The position numbers were made by a program, and so were the translations under genes. Of a DNA stretch of 64,000 nucleotides, positions 52,156-60,702 are shown piece after piece. Below the pieces are notes generated by a model. It ran no database searches and had not been told where the DNA came from. It saw nothing but the letters and a program-made list of their open reading frames with translations. The stretch comes from Pandoraea vervacti. GTDB lineage: Bacteria > Pseudomonadota > Gammaproteobacteria > Burkholderiales > Burkholderiaceae. The stretch is taken from the NCBI RefSeq assembly GCF_000934605.2, contig NZ_CP010898.2:36283-100282 (forward strand). Reading direction: 5' to 3'. Within the stretch, counting starts at the first letter, position 1. Each line of letters opens with the position of its first letter.

Positions 52156-53645
52156 GCTGCCACCTTGTCGAGAAGCTCGTCATAGAGCGCAACGGGCGGC
52201 ATCTCGACCACCACCTCGGGACATAGGGCCTGACGCGGCGCGAATTCATTGCACAACTGCTTTAGATCGGGCAGCTCGCCTGCTGCGAGCAACGCATCAA
52301 GCCGTTCGGCCAATAACGCCTCAACGCCGTGGTGGCCCGCGAGTTCAAGCAGACCCACCATGGTCTTGCAGGCCTGCCGTTGCGTCAGTTGCGCCTCCAG
52401 CCGCTCCCAGGTCCGGCGGTAGGCCTCGCGAGGAAACAGTGCGTCACGAAACGCGAGCCCTTTGAACGCTTGTGGCTTGCGTCGCAGCGAGTCGATGAAG
52501 TGTCGGTAATCAAGCGCGTGGCGGTTGTCGGCGGCACGGGAGCCTCGCGGGGTGCTATGCACCAGTGCGCCGGACAGGTAGCAGTCGAGCCGGTCACCGT
52601 AGACCCGCACCTTCAAGCGGTGGCCGATCAGGCGCGACGGCGCACTGTAGAGGATCCCGCGCACGGTGAACGTGCTGCAGCGGGTCACGCGTGCCTCTTC
52701 CTCGACGAAGTCAGTGGTACGACGTTCAGGCAGATCCTGCAGCTGTGCGCGCTCGATGCGAAACGCTGCGGCGTTGCGCCGGTTTCGACGCATCACCACC
52801 TCGCGTACGAACTCATCGTAGGCAGGCCGGTCAGCGAAGTCACGATGGCCGCGAAGCATCAATGCCTGCTCGAGCGCTTCCTTCAGATACCGATGCGAGG
52901 ATTCCACGCTGCCGTTCTCATGGCCCAGGCCGCGATTGTTGCGCGTGCCATTCATGCCGTAATGGTCGAGCAGCGCTGCGTAACGCGCCGTGAAGTCCTC
53001 CTGCTCCGTCAGGTTCTTGAAGGCGGCCGACAGGCTGTCAGATCGATGTTCACGGGGACAGCCGCCCGCCTGCCATAGCGCGTTCTGCAATCCGGCCGCG
53101 AGGGCTTCGAAACTCTCGCCCCCCTCAACCACGTTCGCGTACTCCCAGCGCGAGAACGCCAGCACGAAGTGATACAGCCGGTGACCGAACGGGGCGCCAC
53201 CGATCGTCACGCACAGCTTGCTCATATCAGTGAAGTCCGACAGTCCGCGCACACCGGGCTGATGCTCCTGCGGGAAGAACACCTCTTGAGTGGGGCCCTC
53301 GAGAGCGCGCCACTGGCGAATACGCCGCTCCAGCGTGCGCCGCATACTATCGGGATAACGATCCGGGTGATCATCTTGCAGCTTGCGTAAGACCGTGATG
53401 CCCATCAGGTGGGGCGAGTTACGCAGCAGCGGCACGACTTCGCGGTCCCAGACGTCGACAAACGGATCGGGACGGGTCCGCCAGGAATGCCGCGGCTTCT
53501 GGGATGGCAAAGTGGCGTCACGTTCGATACGGCGTGCCGTACGCACGCTGATGCCGGTCTTGGCGGCCGCGACTTCCTGCGGGTGGTGTTTGCGCTTGTT
53601 CATGTAGAGACGAACCTGTTGGTCGGTAATGCGGGTTCCAGACAT
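52152..53645 (-). CDS. istA: IstA-type transposase of IS21
   Basis: 497 residues. N-terminal helix-turn-helix (VAAAKTGISVRTARRIERDA), rve-type catalytic core (VRGLSDFTDMSKLCVTIGGA for the first Asp; PREHRSDSLSAAF for the second; NGSVESSHRYLKEALEQAL for the Glu), then a C-terminal DNA-binding tail (ILYSAPSRLIGHRLKVRVYG). Intact. Confidence 0.95.
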   Translation of the reverse strand: MSGTRITDQQVRLYMNKRKHHPQEVAAAKTGISVRTARRIERDATLPSQKPRHSWRTRPDPFVDVWDREVVPLLRNSPHLMGITVLRKLQDDHPDRYPDSMRRTLERRIRQWRALEGPTQEVFFPQEHQPGVRGLSDFTDMSKLCVTIGGAPFGHRLYHFVLAFSRWEYANVVEGGESFEALAAGLQNALWQAGGCPREHRSDSLSAAFKNLTEQEDFTARYAALLDHYGMNGTRNNRGLGHENGSVESSHRYLKEALEQALMLRGHRDFADRPAYDEFVREVVMRRNRRNAAAFRIERAQLQDLPERRTTDFVEEEARVTRCSTFTVRGILYSAPSRLIGHRLKVRVYGDRLDCYLSGALVHSTPRGSRAADNRHALDYRHFIDSLRRKPQAFKGLAFRDALFPREAYRRTWERLEAQLTQRQACKTMVGLLELAGHHGVEALLAERLDALLAAGELPDLKQLCNEFAPRQALCPEVVVEMPPVALYDELLDKVAA

Positions 53646-53936
53646 GAGCTGACCGCTTCCTCAAGCTTCGGTCAGTTCATCCTAAGCCCCGTCGACCCGG
53701 CGTCGCCGGTGGCTCGTCGTCTCCGGCGGCTACGCCGCCTCCAACGCCTCACCACCGGCCAAAACAATCGTCAACGACCGGCCAAGATAATTGTCGCCGC
53801 CCATGCCGGCCATCGCGGCGCTCAGCGCCATCTCCCCACTACCAAATAGAAATCCGACGCCGCAACTGGCGGAGATGAGCAGCACAGCAACGCGTACTGC
53901 GCCAAGCGAGCGTTCTGGCATGAGTGATTTCAAGCT

Positions 53937-54893
53937 TCAGGCATCCGCTGTGTCCGCCCACTCCCGGATCATCGCGCGGTTGCCCCGCGTGTAGCTGGAG
54001 CAGCGGTGCGCTTCGGCTCGATAGACGGGCAATACACCGATAGCGGTACTGGCCCGCGGCAGGTTGTAGTACGGTACATTGGGTAGCAGATGGTGCGTCA
54101 GATGGTACCCATTGTTATGCGGATGAATAAGGATCGCCAGCCCTGCCACCCAGCGGTCGTCCAAGCTTAAGTCCCGAGTAACAGAAAAAATTCCGCCGTA
54201 TGGCAACCCATAGTGGTCGCACATTTCGCGGAAAGAGGTGATCGCGTGAAAAATCGTCGCGCGTGACAACCACCAGAGCACCGCGAAAAGCTCGATATAG
54301 CGTGAGCCACAAATGATGAAAAGCGCAAGCGAAACAACTGCCCACCAGCAGAGAATCGCAAACACGGTGAAAGGGCGCTGATGCCATTGACGCAGATCGC
54401 CCAAAAGGCTCCCGGACCACCTGTCTATCGAAAAAACAACTCGAAAGTACGCAAGTGTCCAGTGACGTCGCCATGTCCCGCCAATGTTGATGTGGTCGGG
54501 GTCGAGATGCTGATCGCCCACCATTCCATGATGCCGCGCGTGCATCCGACGATATGCGGCAAGGGATGAATAGGTTGCTGGAGCAAGCAATGCGTAAGCA
54601 AGTACGTCATTTCGCAACCTCCCAGGCACGAGGTTGCCGTGGGCGGCTTCGTGCAGCAAATTGCCCAGCGCGCGCTGGCGATTGCCGATCACCAGCAAGG
54701 CCAAGACGAAGCAGAAATTCGTATAGAAATGTTGAACGGCCACAACGCTTAGCAGAATCAGAATCCAGTCGAGTGCGATGTCGACGGCAGGTCTCCACCC
54801 GCACTTTCCGGTGAGATCGGCAAGCGAAATACCCTCTTGCTCCATCTGCTTCCTTAATCTCCGGATATCGTATGCAATTTTTCGTTGTTGCAT
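53937..54893 (-). CDS. Membrane fatty-acid desaturase-family enzyme
   Basis: 318 residues with three histidine boxes, HEAAH, HARHH and HLTHH, in the positions of diiron desaturases/hydroxylases, and four hydrophobic segments (WILILLSVVAVQHFYTNFCF; FAILCWWAVVSLALFIICGS). It introduces a double bond or hydroxyl into an acyl chain in the membrane, using O2. It is directly upstream of the split symporter gene. The acyl substrate cannot be told. Confidence 0.88.
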   Translation of the reverse strand: MQQRKIAYDIRRLRKQMEQEGISLADLTGKCGWRPAVDIALDWILILLSVVAVQHFYTNFCFVLALLVIGNRQRALGNLLHEAAHGNLVPGRLRNDVLAYALLAPATYSSLAAYRRMHARHHGMVGDQHLDPDHINIGGTWRRHWTLAYFRVVFSIDRWSGSLLGDLRQWHQRPFTVFAILCWWAVVSLALFIICGSRYIELFAVLWWLSRATIFHAITSFREMCDHYGLPYGGIFSVTRDLSLDDRWVAGLAILIHPHNNGYHLTHHLLPNVPYYNLPRASTAIGVLPVYRAEAHRCSSYTRGNRAMIREWADTADA

Positions 54894-55140
54894 AGCTTGA
54901 ATTCAGACTATGTGGTTCACATGGTGCAGATTTTTCCAATCCGTGTTGCCGAATCTGACCCTTGTGATCGTAGCATCTTGGCCCGGCATATCAATATGCG
55001 TGCAAATTTTTTGCAGGCAGGGTAAAAATTCTGCTGGTGGACAGAACAGACCTCTCGCGCGAGACCCGTGAGCACGAGTAAGTTAAGCTCTGGCTTTTAC
55101 TTGGCCTCGACCTCTTCCTGTCACTTTGCTCATTTCGTTC

Positions 55141-55572
55141 ATGAAACCCACGCTGATCAACCCAGTGCGTGAATTGCCAAAGCTGCTTCGATTTATGCGA
55201 CCGGAACTGTCGAGCAAACGATACGCATTCGCGTCGTTGCCGCCCGAAGCTGACCTGTCCACGGTCTCGCCGCTATGCTGCTTTGCAGAACAGGAGGGTG
55301 TCTCCGTCATCGTCGAGTATGCTCAGGCCATCGCAGCTAATATCCCGTGTCATCGTCAGATTTACAGGATGATCGTGCTCACAGTCTATTCAGACCTTAA
55401 TTCTGTGGGATTTCTCGCGGCAATATCTCAAGCACTCGCGAACGAAGACGTTCCATGCAATGTCGTGTCAGCTCACTTCCACGATTACCTTTTCGTTCCC
55501 GATGAACTCGCGAACAACGCCATCCAATGTCTTGAGAACTTGTCAAAGAGTATTCGTTTCGCTGATACGTGA
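55141..55572 (+). CDS. ACT-domain protein (DUF2241-like)
   Basis: 143 residues from ATG 55141 (MKPTLINPVRELPKLLRFMR). The segment KRYAFASLPPEADLSTVSPL, followed by GVSVIVEYAQAI and the ACT half RMIVLTVYSDLNSVGFLAAI, SQALANEDVPCNVVSAHFHD and YLFVPDELANNAIQCLENL, matches small ACT-domain proteins that bind amino acids. It is divergent from the desaturase gene and stands alone. The exact ligand and role are unknown. Confidence 0.7.
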   Translation: MKPTLINPVRELPKLLRFMRPELSSKRYAFASLPPEADLSTVSPLCCFAEQEGVSVIVEYAQAIAANIPCHRQIYRMIVLTVYSDLNSVGFLAAISQALANEDVPCNVVSAHFHDYLFVPDELANNAIQCLENLSKSIRFADT

Positions 55573-56323
55573 GGAAAACTGCCCAAGCATACTCTTCAAC
55601 CTGCGGTTTCAGATGAATCGCCGCGGCTCGGCATCGATTGTTGTCATGCGAGCCCAACTCCCGGCAAGCAACGTCTCCATCGCCCCGAGAACGTCTCTGC
55701 CCAGGAGTCTGAGCCCAGTTCGCAGTACATTTGCCATGATCCGACACAGGTGCATGACGATTGTTGCTGGTCCGATCATTCGCCGAGTTCGCCGGACGCA
55801 GTTCACAGAAGCGCACAGAGATCGTTGCCAGGTCTGACTGTCTCACATACTTCGATACCGACGGCTGCATTCCGGAGCATGGAAGGTCTGCTGATTTCAG
55901 ACTGCGCACCGAGGCCACAGGAACTATACGCTGCGACGCTCAGGGCGGCGTGGTGGTGAAGGACGCGCCACTCTGAGCCTTCATAGGTGCCCGGGGCGCA
56001 TTACTGCTTGAGGTCCTGACTGTCGCGCTCGATACGCCCGCGCATCTTGGTCACAAAGGCCAACTGCTCGATGGTAGCCTCTACGGGGGCCGTGCACAGG
56101 AGGTATTTGAGAGGTTCGGCAGCCCCTTCGAGCCATTCGAAGAGCAACCGTTCTTGCGCACGTTTTTTGTTACTTCAAACATTGCGATGTGCGGCGTCGA
56201 CACGTACGGCCGCGAAACGAGACTGCAGCGTTGCAATGCTCCCTTCTCGCCATGTGACGCTCTGGTAAGCATCGTCAGGCAACGCCATAGCCAGCGCCTT
56301 GAAGCTCATCAGTTCGCGACTAG

Positions 56324-57658
56324 CAGGCTGTTGAAATACCCCTCGCCGATGTGCGGCGGGGCCTTCGGATGTGGCGATGTGTCGGTTCGGTTCTTGACGA
56401 TTTAATGCTGCGCGTCCCTAATTCGAGTGAACCCAATGCCATCGTCTCGCCAATTTGCGCCCCTATGCCGCCTTCGCAGCGAGCGTACGCATGCGAGTCA
56501 GGTTATAGGCCGCCTGCGTCAACACAAAGAGCTGTTCGATTCGCTCGCGGCCGCGATACATCGCTTGCCGAATTCGGCCTACCGTCTTGCCCCAGCCAAA
56601 GACCTGCTCGATGCACTTGCGCTTGCGCTGACTGATGGCGTAACCGGGCCAACGCGTTGTGCGCCCGTCGATTGCCGAGCCGCCGGCTCGGCCGTCGTTT
56701 TGCGCCACATGCGGCGTGACACGATTTTCGCGGCACGACGCCACAAAGCCTGCCGTGTCGTAGTTCTTGTCAGCGCCAACGGTGATGGGGCTGTCGGCAA
56801 GAAACGCCGCATCGGCGAGCATATGGGTCGCAGCGTCGCGCTCGGCCGTGCCGCTCGCCTGCGTGACCTGGGCGTTGACAACCAGGCCATGCCGGTTATC
56901 GGTCAGCACATGCCCCAAATAGCAAAGCACCGCGCCGGTGCCGCGACTCTTGCGAAACAAGCGCGCCTCGCTGTCCGTGCTCGATTCATGCGTCTCGTTG
57001 CTGCGTTTCTCGCCGTGCCAGTTCTCGCGCTGGCGACTGCCGCCCTCAGGCGGTGTGTCGTCGTCTGATTTGTCTTTGCGCACGAAGCTCTTGTGTCCCG
57101 CCCAAGCCTGAATCAGCGTGCCGTCCACGCTGAAATGCTCGCCCGAGAGGTGGCCACGCGCGTGCGCAGTCTCAACCGTTTCGTTAAACAAACTGACGAT
57201 GACGTCGTGAACCAGCAAGCGCTCGCGGTTCTTACTGAACGTCGAGTGGTCCCACACGGCATCGTCCATCGCCAAGCCGACGAACCAGCGGAACAGCATG
57301 TTGTAGGAGATTTGCTCCATCAGCATGCGTTCGCTGCGAATTGAATACAGCACTTGCAGCAACAGCGCACGAATGAGCTTCTCAGGTGCGATGCTTGGCC
57401 GGCCGCCTTTCGCGTCGCTCTCGTACATGCGCCTAAACACGGGGTCCATGCGCTTGAGCGCGTCGTTCAGCCAGTTCCGAATCGGCCGCAACGGGTGGTT
57501 CGCTGGCACAAAGTTATCCAGCGTCGTCACTGTGAACATCGACTCGGTGTAGCTGTCCGCTCCGCGCATCGTTTCTGTCTCGGTGTTGTTCGGTTCTTCG
57601 TTTCAACGTTTACCCCTCCCGGCTGGATGACACGTGCGGGAGGTATTTCAACAGCCTG
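56324..57658 (-). mobile_element. IS5-family insertion sequence
   Basis: Near-perfect terminal repeats CAGGCTGTTGAAATACC at both ends, flanked on each side by CTAG (56320-56323 and 57659-57662), the 4-bp target duplication usual for this family. It carries one intact transposase gene. It splits the IS701 relic. Confidence 0.9.
56463..57569 (-). CDS. IS5-family DDE transposase
   Basis: 368 residues starting MRGADSYTESMFTVTTLDNF. The N-terminal DUF772-like part (VPANHPLRPIRNWLNDALKR; LLQVLYSIRSERMLMEQISY) is followed by the catalytic core with HFSVDGTLIQAWAGHKSF (first D), VGADKNYDTAGFV (second D) and the Y-x2-R-x3-E-x6-K-like RKRKCIEQVFGWGKTVGR. Intact and probably active. Confidence 0.93.
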   Translation of the reverse strand: MRGADSYTESMFTVTTLDNFVPANHPLRPIRNWLNDALKRMDPVFRRMYESDAKGGRPSIAPEKLIRALLLQVLYSIRSERMLMEQISYNMLFRWFVGLAMDDAVWDHSTFSKNRERLLVHDVIVSLFNETVETAHARGHLSGEHFSVDGTLIQAWAGHKSFVRKDKSDDDTPPEGGSRQRENWHGEKRSNETHESSTDSEARLFRKSRGTGAVLCYLGHVLTDNRHGLVVNAQVTQASGTAERDAATHMLADAAFLADSPITVGADKNYDTAGFVASCRENRVTPHVAQNDGRAGGSAIDGRTTRWPGYAISQRKRKCIEQVFGWGKTVGRIRQAMYRGRERIEQLFVLTQAAYNLTRMRTLAAKAA

Positions 57659-58376
57659 CTAGGGCCGCAGCGTAGTAATTTGGATGTCTTGCCACGTCCG
57701 CGCCACGGTTTGGCGGCAGCGGCGTGGCCCCCGGTGCCCACACGCTCGTGCTCGGCCGCACACCCACCGCATATAGCAAGCCTCAGCTCGGTGAACCCGT
57801 CACGCAGAATGGTTTCTTCTCCATAGCCGGCGTCGGCCAATAAGTCCTCAGCAGGGATATGCGCTTCGACGGCTCGTCGAAATTGCTTCAATGCAACCTG
57901 AGGCTTGGTTGCGAGAATGAGATCTCCCGGGATGCCCGCTATATGCTGGCGCGCCTCGTCCTCGGCCCACTCCCGCGGGCCAGTTAAAACGCCGTCGGCA
58001 GGCTGCAGCGCTTCTTGATCAGCGACAGACTGACGGCAACTTTGCGGTCGTCCTGCGTGCCTAAACTGTCGCGCAGCCCCCACCGAATGCCGGCTCTTTT
58101 TGCGGGTTCCCGTACCGTTCATGATCCTGTAAAGGCACGTCTCACCGGCAGCACGCTCTGAGAGGGTAGTACCCGCTCCCGCACGCGCCGCATCACCTCG
58201 GCGTCCGACCACTGTGCCTCCTCGACGAAATGATAAAGCGAGTGATGTATAGCGCGCGCGTGTTGGGGACTGAGGTGGGCCGCCATTGGTTCGGCACTTT
58301 TGCGTGTCAGCGTTGGAGAGAAAATGTTCCCGGGCGCAACTTTTTCTGCATCACGGCGAGTCGATGCGTTTCCCAT

Positions 58377-58759
58377 GTAGTCTGATTCCTGAAGCCCGGT
58401 ACAGCGCGGGCCTGCATCAAAGCCTGTTTGTCATAGATGACGACCTAACCCATGCCATGCCAGCGTTCCAGAACGCTGCCCCATTCGGGGCGAGGGCATG
58501 TACTGCGCGTGGTGGAAATGTGCAATCGTCGAGCCGCTGGCATAGCACCCGCCGGAAAAATGGTTGCATCGACATGATGACACTCTGAGCGCCGGGCATC
58601 GGGCTGGTGTTCTTCGCATCGAACACTATTTTCGATCTAAAGAGTCGCGCCGGGGACTCGGTGTGAGCCAGGACGCGCCATTTCACGAGGAAGGGAGCCG
58701 CTCATCGCGGCGCTGAGCAAAGAATTGGTTGTTTGTTTCGAGTTTCGTATCGCGACCCT
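58377..58759. other. Gene-free stretch upstream of the biosynthetic operon
   Basis: No credible gene. It should contain the promoter of the methyltransferase operon, but no clear -35/-10 pair stood out. Confidence 0.35.
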
Positions 58760-59887
58760 ATGACAGATTCCATGACAACAGCAGCCAGTAACAGCTTGAG
58801 CGGGCTCAGGGCGAAAGAGGACAACTATCATAAGTTCCTGACGAAAATCAGTGCCCACTTTCCAGAAGCGGCTCATTATCTGAACCATGAGCAGATGCAG
58901 TTTCTTGACCTCAAGGCCGTCCTTGCAGATCTTCAGCGAATTGAATTAGGCGGTTTCTCTCACGAAAATGTTGGAGGTCGTTACGGGCGTCAGCAACTAA
59001 ATACCCCACGTGCATTGACCCGCAGCCACGGCTATCTTGCGCTCTCGCGCCTACTTCAACGCGAACGCCGTTGGTGCGGGAACGACGTGCTGTTCGACGC
59101 GCTTGCAGGGAACGGTACGTTTGACCGGGTAATGCAGGAGCTTGTCGTCGAGCGGCCGAAGTATGTCGGCAACGACGTATCGATCACGATGGTTCGCCAG
59201 GCACACCGCGACAACCGGCTTGTGTTCTATAGCGACCTTCGGACGCCGGTGCTACGAGATGGATTCGCGGACTACGCGGTGTCCGCGTACGGTACGCATC
59301 ACGTGCCGCCCGACGTTCGTCAGGCGTTCGTGAACGCCGCTGCGCGCCGGCTGAAGGCTGGCGGCACGCTAGTTATCCAAGACTTCGTTGAGGGCCGCCC
59401 GACCGCCTGCTGGTACTCGGAATGCATCGCTCAGTTCCGGAGTTGCGGTCACAACTACCAGCACTTCACGCGCGGAGAACTCGGTGCGCTGCTCCTCGAC
59501 GCAGGGCTCGCCAACGTGACCGAGCACATGATTTATGACCCGTTCGTGATGCCGGTGGAGCCGGGCAGCAGCGACGACGCGGCGCGCGGCCATTTCTACG
59601 CTTACCTAATCGAACTATTCGCTCTCGACAGGCTGGAGCGAATCGCCGCGCAAGAGCGCCTGTCAGGGCGGACGCTCGGAAATCTGATATTGCCGTACTT
59701 CGCTATGTCTGCGCAGGACATGGACGAAATCTCGCGTGAATCCGCGAACGTCGTCGCGGAAGCGCTGATCGAGCGTGTCCTGACGGTCAAGAACATCGAC
59801 GGCGTGCGCTGTCTCGTTGCACCTCGTGTCGCGATCGCCGCCGTCGGCACGCGTCCTTTGCGTATCTCACAATTTCCACCATTATGA
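58760..59887 (+). CDS. Class I SAM-dependent methyltransferase, first gene of a four-gene operon
   Basis: 375 residues from ATG 58760; no strong ribosome-binding site is seen, and a TTG at 58733 in frame is an alternative. The SAM-binding motif I is DVLFDALAGNGTFDRVMQE; later motifs are KYVGNDVSITMVRQAHRD, FADYAVSAYGTHHVPPDVRQ and AARRLKAGGTLVIQDFVEGR. The C-terminal part (GELGALLLDAGLANVTEHMI) is typical of small-molecule methyltransferases. Its stop overlaps the dioxygenase start as ATGA. It probably methylates an intermediate made by the following two enzymes. Confidence 0.8.
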   Translation: MTDSMTTAASNSLSGLRAKEDNYHKFLTKISAHFPEAAHYLNHEQMQFLDLKAVLADLQRIELGGFSHENVGGRYGRQQLNTPRALTRSHGYLALSRLLQRERRWCGNDVLFDALAGNGTFDRVMQELVVERPKYVGNDVSITMVRQAHRDNRLVFYSDLRTPVLRDGFADYAVSAYGTHHVPPDVRQAFVNAAARRLKAGGTLVIQDFVEGRPTACWYSECIAQFRSCGHNYQHFTRGELGALLLDAGLANVTEHMIYDPFVMPVEPGSSDDAARGHFYAYLIELFALDRLERIAAQERLSGRTLGNLILPYFAMSAQDMDEISRESANVVAEALIERVLTVKNIDGVRCLVAPRVAIAAVGTRPLRISQFPPL

Positions 59888-60702
59888 CGACACATCACCT
59901 CGACACGCTGCGGCGTGATGGCTACGTGCTGATGCCGGGCGTACTCGGTGCCGCAGCGTTGCCCACCATCAAGACAGCAGCGAAGCATATTCTCGACGCC
60001 CACGGCAGCGATACGATGCGACCGAGCGATTTACTCGCTGATCCTGACCTAACTTCCGCGCTCTTCTCGACGCGCGTTCGTACGACCATTAGTGCGCTTT
60101 TTGGCCCGTCGCAGACACTGTACCTGTATCCGAACTTCACCATCCGCAACAACCTCTACATCAACTGGCACACTGACGATTTCTTCCTCGATGCGCCGCT
60201 CGAGAAGGCGTCTGCGCTGCCGTCGCTGTTCATGTTCAACGTATACCTGCAGGGGAACTCGCTCGACGCGGGTGGCGGGCTTGACGTCCAATCTGGCACG
60301 CACCGTCTGCCGAAAAGCGAACGGCAGGCACGCGCCCAAGCTGACGGGCCAGCGCCTGAACACTTCGTTGCGTCAGGCGCTGGCGACCTCATTGTGTTCG
60401 ACTACCGAGTCGTACATCGCGGCACGATACCTGCTGGTACCGTACGCCCTGACCGGATGGCGCTGCAGTGGACGATGTCGACCTCCGACGACGTCGCAGC
60501 GGTATACCTCGCGTACTTGCAGATACGCGCGTCGCGCAAGCTCCATATCTCCGATTTCACTCGGCATCGCGCGCAGGAATTCTTCGACGATCTGCCGCAC
60601 ATCCGCGCGCCTGCGTTGATCGAACGTTTCAGCCCAGCATTCTTCGATAGCCAGCTACGCTTCGCCGACATGGCCACCTACCTCCGGGAGGAGCCCCGAT
60701 GA
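59884..60702 (+). CDS. Phytanoyl-CoA-dioxygenase-family Fe(II)/2-oxoglutarate enzyme
   Basis: 272 residues. The iron-binding facial triad is visible as HTD in LYINWHTDDFFLD and the distal His in LIVFDYRVVHRGTI; the 2-oxoglutarate-binding Arg is probably in the downstream VRPDRMALQWTM. The N-terminus (LDTLRRDGYVLMPGVLGAAA) is typical of PhyH. In biosynthetic clusters such enzymes hydroxylate, halogenate or cyclise small molecules. It overlaps both neighbours by four bases, so a tightly coupled operon. Confidence 0.88.
   Translation: MTTHHLDTLRRDGYVLMPGVLGAAALPTIKTAAKHILDAHGSDTMRPSDLLADPDLTSALFSTRVRTTISALFGPSQTLYLYPNFTIRNNLYINWHTDDFFLDAPLEKASALPSLFMFNVYLQGNSLDAGGGLDVQSGTHRLPKSERQARAQADGPAPEHFVASGAGDLIVFDYRVVHRGTIPAGTVRPDRMALQWTMSTSDDVAAVYLAYLQIRASRKLHISDFTRHRAQEFFDDLPHIRAPALIERFSPAFFDSQLRFADMATYLREEPR

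Larger units (their letters stand above)
51287..53800 (-). mobile_element. IS21-family insertion sequence
   Basis: It contains istA and istB in the usual ATGA-overlapping order. Ends share GCGACAA(C/T)TATCTTGGCC as an inverted repeat (left at 51291, right ending near 53800), and further GTTGTCG repeats lie inside the left end, as is common for IS21. The exact boundaries and target duplication are unclear because the flanks (CATGGCCGG / CATGCCGGC) resemble each other and the repeats. Confidence 0.8.
50057..53921 (-). pseudogene. Sodium:solute symporter-family transporter gene split by an IS21 element
   Basis: The 5' part (53921 to about 53805) encodes MPERSLGAVRVAVLLISASC and GVGFLFGSGEMALSAAMAG, the first helix of an SSS-type transporter. 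The 3' part (about 51286 to 50057) continues LTLSTGSLYAIATGAGMGLL and runs through some ten further membrane segments (MSIVWMTGVLAAQILGGSAV; IVYISSVGLLLFVQM). The halves are separated by IS21. Substrate unknown; an organic acid, amino acid or urea-type solute is possible. Its start follows the desaturase gene by about 15 bases, so the two formed an operon before the insertion. Confidence 0.78.
55870..58376 (-). pseudogene. Degenerate IS701-family transposase interrupted by an IS5-family element
   Basis: Pieces in several frames, read leftward, follow the order of IS701 transposases. First come AEPMAAHLSPQHARAIHHSL and YHFVEEAQWSD (58376 region), then PREWAEDEARQHIAGIPGD and LLADAGYGEETILRDGFTEL (about 57820-58000). 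Beyond the IS5 element come YQSVTWREGSIATLQSRFAA, MRGRIERDSQDLKQ and EGSEWRVLHHHAALSVAAYS (about 55930-56280). Frameshifts and stops are numerous, so it was decaying before the IS5 landed in it. Confidence 0.7.

Noticed and set aside
58417..58686. Leftward 89-residue open frame before the methyltransferase gene
   Set aside because: No motifs, no good start and composition like a chance frame; could be part of an older transposon relic but cannot be supported.
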